From positions 46,903 through 110,902 of the forward strand of contig JABYQR010000132.1 in the NCBI GenBank assembly GCA_022592445.1: 64,000 nt of DNA, given 5' to 3'. Shown piece after piece: positions 44,154-54,394 of this stretch. The notes beneath the pieces are model-generated. The model was given only the letters and a program-made list of their open reading frames with translations. It made no database searches and was not told the DNA's origin. The position numbers and the translations under genes are program-made. The first letter of the stretch is position 1. Each line of letters begins with the position of its first letter. The DNA is from Cytidiella melzeri (taxonomy: Eukaryota; Basidiomycota; Agaricomycetes; Polyporales; Irpicaceae).

Positions 44154-46082
44154 ATGTCATCTAAGCGCAAACGTCCGGCCACCCAACGTACATCTGCACC
44201 TCGAGCCAAAGTGGCAAGAACTCAGTCTACGGTTGACACTACATCCTCCCAATCAACGTTGATTACTGCAAGTGGTACTGCAGGCCATTTACAGTCAGCC
44301 ACCGCAGTGAATAAGGCACAAGGTCATGCTGCCACCGTCATTGAAGTAGATGACAACAACGACACCGAGGATGATGACGCTGGTGGCAAAAGCAGCACCG
44401 CAAGTGAAGAAGAGCCTGAAAGTCCAGAAGACAAACTTGGTGAGTAGCTGTCCCATAGTGATACAGCTGATGTACTTACATGTCGTAAAGCACGCCTGCA
44501 GCGCAAATGGAACACAGTGGTGTACGTGTTTTTCTGTCCTGAGGTCGAGATTATACATTTGGGTAATCACCGTGCACATGTTTTCCATTGTGCAGGAAGT
44601 GGATGTTCAAAGACGATCTTGCGTTATCTGGATACCCATGATTCAACATCGACAAAGAACCTGCGCAATCATGTCAAAACATGCAAAACATGGGGCAAAA
44701 ACATACTTACCTGACTAAGGATCTATCAATATTACATAGCTGCGTAAGCTATCCTTCTCCGTCATACACTCGTCAACTATACTGCTGCCTGCGTGGCACA
44801 ACCTCTTGAAGCGTCTTAAGCTTGCTAAACGTCAAATGCCCCGCAATGTCTGCACCCAATGGAACTCTACCTTTGCCATGCTCGACTTTGCGGTCAAATA
44901 TAGAGAAGCGATTGCTGAGTTCACGAGCAGCCTTCGAACGAACATGCAAAAGTATGAATTAGATGACAACGAGTGGTAAATAGTAGAACAGCTGCGTGAT
45001 GTTCTCAAGGTGCACCTTACTGTAATGGACTTCGTAAATTATATCACATTGATGTGCTCTCTAATAGGTTCTCTACGACAGCACTCAATTCTTCTCTTGT
45101 AACAAGCCGTACCTTTCCGAAGTCATTCCTGCAATGGACATCATTGACAAGGCACTGACGACAAGCTCCCTTGATATCAAGCTCAAGCCGTCCATTCGCG
45201 CTGCAGTCAATCTTGCAAAGAAGACAATGAACCGCTACTACAACAAAATGACACCTCAGAATGCTACTGTATTGCCATTAGAACGTCTCATTTTTTTCTT
45301 GTTTCTATTGACTAACCGATGACATTATGATAGTCCTCAATCCGAATCATGAATTGGCTTACTTTCAGGAAGCCGGCTGGTCAGCTGAGTGGATTGAAAC
45401 CGCGAAGACTATTGCGCAGGAGGAATTTGATTGCACATATGCCAGCATTGTTGTTGACACAAATGATACCAATCAAGCAGATGGCAAGCCAGCTAACACT
45501 GATAATCAAGCTTTGGATACGGTACCATCGGTACGTCTCTTTTTCATTGTTGCTGGCAATATGTACTTATAGACTGCATATATCCTACAGATGAATACTA
45601 TAGTCCGTAAATATGTTTGACAGAATCTGACTGAAGCGACGTGCTCGCCAGTCAGGAATATCTCACGAGACAGATGAATTGCACCAATATCTAAGCTCAT
45701 TAACTGAGGTTGTTGAGGACATCATCAAATGGTGGTATTTAAATAAGCAGATCTATCCTCGCCTCTCAAGAATGGCTTTGGACTATCTGACTATCCCAGG
45801 TATGTTGTTTGGGTTTTCAGGCATCAAGTTGTGCTGACTACTGGTATATCTACTTCTGTCTCTGTTGAGAGAGTGTTCAGCCAAGGCTGTCTTCTACTGA
45901 GCCATGTCCGAAACCGGCTGTCTGCTGAGTCTATTGGAGCTCTGCTTTGTCTAGGCGACTGGAGTGAGCAGGGCTTTGTAGACAGCAAGGATGTCCTTGC
46001 TGTAGCTGCACAGCCTGAGAAAGATGCTGAGGAAACTGTGGAGGAGTTGAAGAATGGTTGGGACTGCATTGTCATTGTATAA
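44154..46082 (+). pseudogene. hAT transposase pseudogene
   Basis: The start at 44154 (MSSKRKRPATQR) leads into an acidic linker, an intron, then a BED-type zinc-finger region (HVFHCAGSGCSKT with NLRNHVKTCK). Later segments read MPRNVCTQWNSTFAMLD, YLSEVIPAMDIIDKALT, NHELAYFQEAGWSAEWIE and the C-terminal hAT dimerisation domain SVSVERVFSQG, LLLSHVRNRLSAESIGALLC, ending at 46082. There is a nonsense codon TAA at 44977-44979 within a conserved stretch (DNEW then IVEQLRDVL), and the frame breaks again near 45040 and 45320, so no full protein can be made. Confidence 0.85.
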
Positions 46083-46119
46083 AATATTCTACAAATAAAT
46101 GTTTATGCTGCAAACCCTT

Positions 46120-46255
46120 GAGACCCTAAGGGTTGACCCTTCAAGGGTTGTCAACCCTCCTCACCCTTCATAAACCCTTCACCCTTGCCAAGGGTAAGGG
46201 TATTGAAGGGTAAGGGTAAGGGTCATTATAATGTAATGAGGGGTTTACCCTTGCT
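46120..46255. repeat. Right subterminal AAGGGT/ACCCTT array of the hAT element
   Basis: Mirror counterpart of the left array, with words in both orientations, ending 10 bp before the element end. Confidence 0.7.
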
Positions 46256-46271
46256 ATTCACTAGGGAGAGT

Positions 46272-46987
46272 TCATTTTCTATCCCCCCCCGACTACTTTG
46301 AAGCTCACAGGATGAGCTACTGCTCTCCTGATGGGATTACACGCATCTAACCGACCCCCTCACAAAGGGTAATGGCAAGCACCTGGCATCGTTACCCAAG
46401 TGGGAGACTCTGGTCACGCTCTATTCGCACACCACTGAGGGGAGGAGGTGTCCTTATCCAATCCACGTTGCTTATGCGGTGTGATGGTTTGTAGTTAGCT
46501 CTAGTGGTGTATGTCCGGCTGTCGTGCGCCCCTGGCTTTTGCTGGTGCCTTTCAATATTTATTGGAAAAAAAAGATCACATGGAAATCTATTTTATAAGC
46601 ATCGTGGCCTTCTGATTGGCTGTTTGGCTGTTCATGCTCATACACGAGAGGACTGCGAGATCATGATCACACTCTCCAAGACTCAGAGTATACGTCGCAC
46701 ACATGCTAACTCTACTCAACATCATCACTAACAACTGTGTCAGTCCCCTCCTTCATTCAAAGTTGCTGATGCTGCGTTCTACACAGTTGAGCCGCTGGTC
46801 CTGCTATTTTCTAATATCAGTGCGAGCAGTTTCGATTGACGAAAGGCTACTCACAAGGAGGAAAGGCAAACTGCTCATTTTTTTGGTGGAATATTGCGGT
46901 GCACAATTGGTCTCATGCTGCAGAGAACAAACTGAGTATTGCGTGTAACTTGTGGATGAGCACAGTCAGCTCAAAATTTCTGCACCT
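46272..46987. other. Interval between hAT element and small secreted protein gene
   Basis: No gene recognised; short frames on the plus strand lack domains. Confidence 0.4.
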
Positions 46988-47597
46988 TCATTCCTTTTCT
47001 GCCAATTGTGCCAGTCGTCCATCCTCTGCGTTGAAAAAACGTTGCAACCCCTCGTGGTACTTTTGGTCCTGTGCTTGCTCTTCTTCCTCTCTTTGATTCT
47101 GCAGTTCGGCCTCCATTTCTGTGCGCAGTCGGTCAATTTTCTCTGCCGTCATCTTTGCACGAGGCATTTCATTTTCAGGATCAACCACCTTACTGCTCTT
47201 TGAAGCCGCAGAAGGCGTTGTTGCTGATGTTGGAGACTCCCCTTGAGTGCAAGATGAGTCAGATGACTTGTCCTCAACGAGGTGTGATGCTGCTGCACCA
47301 CGAGCAAGTAGCTTCGCAAACTCTGAAGATTCTCTGCGGCAAAGACTGCAGGGAACACATTGAGTATTATGTTACAACATTAGCAGAGTTGACTCACATG
47401 GCTGGGTTTTCGTTCATGGTCAGCACAGGCAGTGACATGCTGAGCTGCATTGCGGCAATATCGTCAGCATTTTTTGTGTTCCCAGAAGTAATTGATGGCG
47501 TAATAGGAGACACAGCTGGAGAAGCTTGGGTGGGTACAGATACGGCTGGACCAACAATGACAAGTAATGTGAGAGCAGCGGCAAGGTAAGAGCACAT
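46988..47597 (-). CDS. Small secreted protein of unknown function
   Basis: Two exons (47398-47597 and 46988-47345) joined by a GTGAGT...CTGCAG intron give 185 residues. The first 24 residues are a clear signal peptide: MCSYLAAALTLLVIVGPAVS, followed by VPTQASP. The mature part is Ser/Thr/Pro-rich, then turns strongly charged and helical (KIDRLRTEMEAELQNQREEE), and ends LAQLAEKE. Cysteines are few. No family is recognised. The position between transposons and the size fit the loose class of effector-like small secreted proteins of basidiomycetes, but this is inference. The helix near the C-terminus could form a coiled coil. Confidence 0.62.
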
Positions 47598-50500
47598 GGT
47601 GAAGAATGAGGAAGGGGTCTGGACAGGAAGGTATGGGATGTGTTGATTGTGTATGTATGGTCGTTGTAAGATGAGCTGCAAAAAACAGGTCAGATCATGA
47701 GATCTTTCAGAATTGTGCAGTGGGTATGATACACACCAACCAGCACTATCCTGCAAATGAGGGGACAAAAAGGGGAGAATCTATCAGAGCTGTGGAGAAA
47801 GAAGTGAACCACCAGCAGTATTTATAACTATGACACCTTACTAACCTCCTATCATACTTACATTACAGCCACGTTGGGATGGAAACTGATGGAAGCAGTG
47901 TGTATAGCCAATGCATAGCTAGGGTTTCTATGTGGTGAAACTTGACACCTCCTATTATACACTGCAGCAACAAGATGACAATGTCTTGAAAATAGTACAT
48001 TGTGAAAAAAAAAGCTGAAACTGTGATGTCTGTGTTATGGTTTCAACAAACTGTCAAGGCTACATAAAAGCATAGTATGCCAAGTACAGGAATATAACAT
48101 AGTGTAACCTGCCATGGAAAGAACCCTCTCATAGCAAGTCAATACCTGTGAAGGCAGACATCAGCTGCTTGAACAAGAGGGTCTACAGCTAGGAATGCTG
48201 TGGCTCTGGCTTCAGCTGCTCAGGAGAGTCAGCTCTGAGCTGGAGCTTCTGGCTGGCTAACACAAAGCCAGTTTTGTGACAAACCAGCTAGATGATACTG
48301 GGTTAACTAGTAGCCATGCTTCCACAGCCATCTAAGTCACTCAGCAAGACAGAAATATTTTGAACCACCAGAAAAAGATGTCCTGACAATGACAAACATG
48401 ATAGCACACAGATGCCCAGTTTGCATAAATTTGTAAAAAGCCAAGAGGAATCATTGGTCAACATGACAAAGCAGCTGATTTTGGTGCAGCTGGTTCAAAC
48501 AGAAAGAAAGGAAAACTGGCAATCTTGGCAGGCTCAGATTTGTGTGGCATAGGATTGGAAGGTATGATTGGAGGAATTGAGTGCAAAGTAGATGAAATGC
48601 GCTGCTCAGAGGGAGTGGGATAGAGATAAGGCCTTGTTGACAACAGAGCATGCAGCAAAAATATTTATAAATAGATATTAGAAGGCACCTGAGCTACTGG
48701 GCTGAGTGCTTCAAGCTGAACAAGACTTTGTTCAAGGTTTTCCTGGGGCACAACTCCTTGAACAACCCTTTGAAGCTAGGGAGCTAAAAACTGATGTTAT
48801 CAGAGCCAGCAAGTGGCAAGTACATTAAATAGAGATCAGATTGAATTAGTGCTTTGAGTCAGAGAAACAATTGACTTTGCTACTGGTAGCAGCTTAACTG
48901 AGTATTTTGATATAGAATAACTATTTTGATGAGTAATTGTGTTACTGATAGCAAACTTAATAAGTTATGAACACCAGCAAACAACTTTGTTCCTAGTAAT
49001 TACCCTTGCCAAGTAATCTATTGATGGATGTTGGTTCTAGTAAGTGCATTTGCAATTGGTGACACTTTTGATGATAAAATTGATCTGGAATACAGTAATT
49101 GTGTTACAATTGCTAACATTTGTTGCATCAAAGAGAGTGTACATCAATACAGGTAGTCACCATGGTAGCCAGGGGCTTCATGTATCTTTCCATTGATCTT
49201 GTGCAGTGTTTACTGCTGATGCAAGCATCAGTTGTAGTGCTCATCAGTGGTCACTGCTGATGCAAGAAATGACTTACATACTCTCACAATAAATGTGCTG
49301 GAAATATTTTGTTAGAATCAACTTCTAAAACATGTTACTTGTGTCTTGTTGATGTCTGAACTGCTTTGAACTGCCACAGGCTGTGTTCTGATGGTAACTC
49401 TTCCTCAGAGAGCAGTTAATGTTTGTGGCACTCTGTGAAACAATCAATTGCAGTGCCCATTGTTGATGCAACAAAACATTACATGCTATAGGGGTTGGAA
49501 ATGTCTTTTTGAAACCAGTGCCCAAACGTGGGTAATGGTGCTTGAAGACTAGATAATGTTTGTGAATTGCTGTAAATGTCTAAAATAGGCTGTGTTCTGA
49601 CAGTAATTCTTTCTCAGATCAATGTTTGTACATTTCTGTACATGTTTTTGATAGATTTGAGTGTCGGGCCAGGATTTGACATCATTCTGTATGCATGCCA
49701 GCAAGCACAGGTGTAGAGTTTTGAATTGAGTCTGAGCAACCTTTCTCAGTATACTGGCCACACATTGCTTACTGACCGGGATGTTGGAATAAGATAGAAC
49801 TTTCCAATAGTGTATACGAAAGCCCGTCCAATGCCGGGCTCACTGATCTCAAACAGGAAAGAACAGAAACAAAGTATCTTCGTTGCACAGTAGTGAGTAC
49901 TCTTAATACAGCATTGAGTAACAACGGGGATCTTACCTTCGTCACACAGTAGTGAGTACTGACAAAATGACAAAGGTTCGGAACACGGAATATAAACAAT
50001 CTCCAAAAGCGGTAAGTAGCACGTGCAACCCTACGCCAGAATTACACTCTCCCCATCTTTAAAGAAAACTATCTCTATCATTGAGCACTAAATGGTGCGG
50101 GATTGCATAGGATGCCCACGCTTGGACTCCGCCATGGAGTAGGGTCACTATAGGACACCTCTGATTCAAGCTTGCCTGGAGCAGGGTTGTGAGACACCTT
50201 CAACTTGAGCTCGCACGGAGCAGGGTTGTTGGATGCCTCTGACTTGGACACATCCTGTTCTCGTTGATCCCGTAGTCTATCAGGAGCATCAGCTATACCT
50301 GTATATGTGTGTAAGGGTGTCTTCTTGGATGCACACAAGGTAAGTATGACCGATATGTATTCGGAACCTACGTGTGTACAAGATAAAAGGATAGTCCTCT
50401 AAATCTACCAGATCTCAGTCCTAAATACTGAGATCTGCTACTGCGTAGTACTACTATATACAGTATGCTATTTTCTCACAATGGGTGCTGGCCCACTACC

Positions 50501-50651
50501 TAATCAGTACGAGTAAAAGGCCAGATCTACTGATCTGGCCACAGGATGCTTGCGCACATGTATCAAGCCCTAACAATGTGTTACCTTGAATACTATTCTC
50601 TTGTTCCCACTTGTTCATAGCCTTGAGATCGGTCACTTCAGCGCCGGGAAT
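47598..50651. other. Gene desert, AT-rich
   Basis: Three kilobases without a supported gene. Short leftward frames exist at 48451-48658 and 49769-50006, none with a domain. Near 49880-49970 the phrase ACAGTAGTGAGTACT occurs twice in the same direction about 67 bp apart. The right part may hold the 3' LTR of the adjacent retroelement relic, but I could not define its ends. Confidence 0.4.
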
Positions 50652-51957
50652 TCATGAGTTGTCCTTAGGTCCGAAGCCTTTCCATCTCACGAGGTGACGG
50701 TACCCGCGACCACACCTCCGCCTATCTAATATCTTTTCTACAAACCATTGTTTTTTGCCATCCGCACTTACAACAGGATCCAGCTCCTCGAGTTTCCTCC
50801 CAGGGAAAATGGCATCATTGTTGTAGTGATATGGCTTCAACATGGAAGCATGGAAGGTGGGGAAGATGTTGAGAGAGGGTGGAATATTGACAGTGTATGT
50901 AGACATCTCTGGGTGTGCGGTGATATTTTGTACGGTCCGTCATAGCGTACCATGAGCTTGGCAACGCGCTTGTCTTCGCTTTGCATGTATTTGCGGTGAC
51001 GGTGTAAGGTGGATAAGAGAACCTCTTCCCCCTCTTTAAAAACAGTCTCCTCACCTTGACCGCAATTTGCATAACGTGCTTGATCGACCTTTGCAATAGC
51101 AAGGTTGTCTTGTACCTCCAGTACATCCACAGCAATGCGGCAAATCACATTGGCAGCTACTAATGCTTCATCAGGAAAATTGCAGGCCACACCAGTGTCC
51201 GCAGCATTGAACAAGGGCAGTATGACGTGAGGACATTGTCCCAAGCGCAGCTGGAAAGGAGCAAACCCAGTAGACACATTCACAGTGTTCATTAATCCGA
51301 AACGCACCGAGGGTAGAGAGCGAACCCAGCCTCTCTGGTTACGCTGCACATGATAACGGATGCATTGCACCACGGTCTTGTTAGTTTGCTTGCTTGCACC
51401 ATCAGTCTCGGGATGATAAGCAGATAAAAGCTTCAGGCTTACAACTGTAAGACGGTGAAGCGCAGTCCAGAAACAAGATGTCCATGATTTGGTCAGCATC
51501 AATATCCAGAGGGGGGCCATTTTTGCAATAACAGTGCGTAAACAAAATTAGCGCTGTGCCTTCTGCTGTCAGGTCCGTACAACAAAGTCATAGTCATTAA
51601 GTAATTGAAACCCTCATCTTTAGGCAGCAGGCCAACAAAATCAATGGCCATGCTGTCACCACAGCCGGCAGGTATAGGCAGAGGGTGTAAGGGTTGAGGA
51701 GGCTTAACAGTTTGTGGCTTGTTACACTGACAGCTGTCGCACAAAGGCATATACATGGATTCAAGTTCAGATCACATGCGGGGCCAGAAATACGTGTCGC
51801 GTAGGAGTTTGTACAATTTGTCAAAACCAAAGTGGCCCATGAAATTGTGGGCCAGACAAAATATGCTTTTGCGTAGGTTTGCAATACAAGTGTTAAGACC
51901 AACTATCGTCAAGAGACAAGTTGTCAAGTCAGAACCCCTTGGTGTAGCTACACTCAA
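50652..51957 (-). pseudogene. Ty3/gypsy chromovirus relic, integrase and chromodomain
   Basis: Read leftward, pieces in three frames give an integrase zinc region (HNFMGHFGFDKLYKLL, then CDSCQCNK), the start of the catalytic core (DSMAIDFVGLLPKDEGFNYL), a later core part (LSAYHPETDGASKQTNKTV), the GKGEE-like C-terminal region (FKEGEEVLLSTLHRHRKY), then a chromodomain (YRHLVRWKGFGPKDNS). Frame changes between the pieces and loss of the middle of the core show it is dead. No reverse transcriptase belongs to it. Confidence 0.8.
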
Positions 51958-52274
51958 GGTCTGATGATGGTCTAGGCCGCGCGGTTGCTGTCAAGCACAG
52001 TGGCAGACAGATAATGGTTCGATAGAAGGAATATTGATACGAAGTGGATAGACTGAGGTTCTAGCCCCATGTCTAGCGGCTATTTATACATGTTGACCTA
52101 ACTACTTTTGGATCAGTCCGAGGTAGTGGTAACGAATTGGAGAAACAGAAAGGAAGAACAATACACAGAGAACAGCCACTGCTCTGGAAAGCCAATGAGA
52201 GAAAAGACCGTCAAGGTGCGGAAACAAGGAACAATAGGAAGATGAAACATGAGGCAGAGATCAATAGAGAAGGG

Positions 52275-52367
52275 GTTGAACCCGAAACAGGGGATAGCCG
52301 GAGTTGGATCCAAAACAGGGGATAGACGGAGTTGGATCCGAAACAGGGAATAGACGGGGTTGGACCC
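52275..52367. repeat. 28-bp tandem repeat, about 3.3 copies
   Basis: Units starting GTTGGATCC/GTTGAACCC and continuing AAACAGGGGATAGACGG repeat at 52275, 52303 and 52331, with a partial fourth copy at 52359. Units differ by 2-4 bases. Confidence 0.8.
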
Positions 52368-52641
52368 AATGGAGTGGTAACAGAGGTATGGAAAGGCCGA
52401 GGGTTACACCAAGGCAATGGTAACCAATAGGAGTTAAGTCCGAGGTTTGAATGGACATAAGGACACAACTGATGACATAATAGTCCGTGTTGAACGGAGG
52501 CGAGGTGGATTAGGGGATGATGGAGGAAGGACGAGTTGGATTGTCAAGGCAATGGTAAAGAAGATAGCTAGTTGTCAAGATAGTCGAAGAAGTAAAGAAA
52601 AATGATAGGGTGTGAAGACCGTTCGTAACATTACCTCCCCT

Positions 52642-53751
52642 TTAAGACTTGTTGTTTGCAAGTGTTGCATTGTCGTCACTGAGGGGAGTCAGAGGTGAAG
52701 GAGGAGACTCCGGTGTGATATCATTGTCTTCAGCAAGGGCAGGCACTGTCCTCAGTCTGGTCAATGGAGCATTGGCAGGAGTGGGAGCTAGTGGTCTTGG
52801 AGGTGGTGCGGGAGTAGGGGGAGTCATACAATGTTGTTGACGAGGGTGTTCGACCTGCAGCTCATTCTTGGTTCTGGATTGAGCGAGAGGAGGACACAGG
52901 ACTCAATAGTAATGAGTGTTGGCCCAGGCATTGATAGATGCTGCCTCGTGCCGTATGACTGTAGTGCAAAGACAAAGATCCCGATCCCTTCGAAGTTGCT
53001 CCAGTCGTGCCAACCAATCCCATAAGATGAGATCAAAGCGAGACCGCGGTACTTGTTGGTCCTGTGAGGCGACGAGCTGTTGAACCATTCGTTTGGTGGC
53101 AGCTAACTCAAGAGGAAGACGTGCAGTGGGGATAGTCCTAGCACGGAGAAATTCTCAATCTCGTACTGCCTGTAGCCATGGCCCTTCACAGTCCAGTTCA
53201 TCTGCTCGGTTGCCAAAGACAGGAGGAAGTTGCCAACGGAAGACCATGAGAAATGTCTGGGTGCTACCCTGAATGGTAGCATTGGCCCAATCAGGTCGAT
53301 CTCCGGGCATGGTGGTGTATTCAACAATTGGCGAGGGTGTAAACGTGCGAGCGTGGTTGATGGGGTCAGGAATGTCGAACCATTGGTCGATAAAGCCATT
53401 GTGGTCGGGGTGCTCCCAGACGAGCCGCAAATGCGCCATTCGACAGAAGGCCCTACGGCATCTGGGACTCTGATACGTACGGTTCCGTGTGAAGTCTCCT
53501 GTGTTGATCTGGATGGTGTAGACCTCATCATCTTTATACGCCTCCATGACATGTCGAAATAACTCCATGATGACTGCCATAGACGAGAATAAAAGGTTGG
53601 GGAAATGTACAGCACTACCAGGTGCATCATTGGCGGTAGGAGAACTGTTGAAAGTGGAAAGGCAAGCATAGTTGTAAAGAAAATGAATGAAGGCACTGCC
53701 GTGGCCAAAATAGAAGTTGGGGTATGAAAGAAAAGGGGTTTGGAAAGACAT
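52642..53751 (-). pseudogene. 370-codon open frame of unknown function with two in-frame TGA codons
   Basis: Starting at the ATG at 53751, one frame runs to a TAA at 52642 and is broken only by two TGA codons, at 53155-53157 and 52903-52905. The first part (198 codons) includes LRLVWEHPDHNGFIDQWF and FRWQLPPVFGNRADELD; the middle is helical and charged (DWLARLEQLRRDRDL); the end is a Pro/Thr-rich tail. I do not recognise the family. It lies between two chromovirus relics on the same strand, so it may be an accessory or gag-like ORF of one of them, or an unrelated gene. Confidence 0.5.
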
Positions 53752-53848
53752 AGGAAAGGATGGATCAATCAGATGGTATAGGAAGGGTGTAGTTTTTTGA
53801 CCAACGGTTGACAGTTCGTTGGAAGTGGTACTCGATTAACGCGTCCTG

Positions 53849-54130
53849 TTAGTGGGGGTCAAGGGAGGCCCAGAACGAGTTTATATGATGTTGCTCGTGA
53901 TCCCGATTGATCTGGTCCAACTGATCACGGTTTTCCACAAACAACGTTATGGTGTCATGAGAAAACTCGGTTGTGACTCGGGTATATTGGAAGGCCAAGA
54001 CGGGGAGAGAAAAAACAATGGCAAAGGCGAAATAGATTGGCAGCTGGGCCGGAATGCCCTGCCAGCCAAGGAAGAACACAGGAACAAGGAAGGTGAACAG
54101 GGCGAGGAAAAAGGCAAGGTAAAAGAACAT
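53849..54130 (-). CDS. Small membrane protein ORF beside the retroelement
   Basis: 93 codons from an ATG at 54130. Three hydrophobic segments are visible: MFFYLAFFLALFTFLVPVFF, a second around LPIYFAFAIVFSL, and the join to a hydrophilic tail (ENRDQLDQINRDHEQHH). No known family. It could be the second half of one protein with the upstream frame 54133-54318, since the two meet with a one-base frame change. Confidence 0.4.
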   Translation of the reverse strand: MFFYLAFFLALFTFLVPVFFLGWQGIPAQLPIYFAFAIVFSLPVLAFQYTRVTTEFSHDTITLFVENRDQLDQINRDHEQHHINSFWASLDPH

Positions 54131-54132
54131 GT

Positions 54133-54318
54133 TTAGTCCCAACTTGGAATGTGGGAGCCGGCGTTGGAACAATCCTTTATGTAGTGAGAACTATGTTCAA
54201 GTGTTCTCTGTTGGTCGGGGAGAACAACGGTGACGTGGTAGTAGATGATGAGGATGGAGAATACGAGGGCAGCAGATGCAGCGATAGCAAGGGCAGTAAT
54301 GTCAGCGGCTGTGCTCAT
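54133..54318 (-). CDS. Short ORF with one membrane segment beside the retroelement
   Basis: 61 codons from an ATG at 54318. MSTAADITALAIAASAALV leads into a single membrane helix (FSILIIYYHVTVVL) and a hydrophilic end. It ends 77 bp before the stop of the chromovirus pol gene on the same strand, so it lies 3' of pol. Function unknown. Confidence 0.35.
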   Translation of the reverse strand: MSTAADITALAIAASAALVFSILIIYYHVTVVLPDQQRTLEHSSHYIKDCSNAGSHIPSWD

Positions 54319-54394
54319 GCTTGATTTCTTCGCTTTGTTTTCCGCAAAACTCGGTCCTTATATACTGCACTAGGGTATTTCTTATGAAACTCTG

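Larger units (their letters stand above)
43266..46263. mobile_element. hAT DNA transposon, complete ends, inactivated transposase
   Basis: Element of 2,998 bp flanked by a perfect 8-bp duplication GGGAGAGT (43258-43265 and 46264-46271), the hAT signature. The terminal inverted repeats are TAGTGATGAGCAGGGGTAA on the left and TAGTGAATAGCAAGGGTAA on the right (read inward), 16 of 19 positions equal, with the TAGTG start typical for hAT. Both subterminal regions are packed with AAGGGT/ACCCTT words. It encodes a degenerate transposase. Confidence 0.9.
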
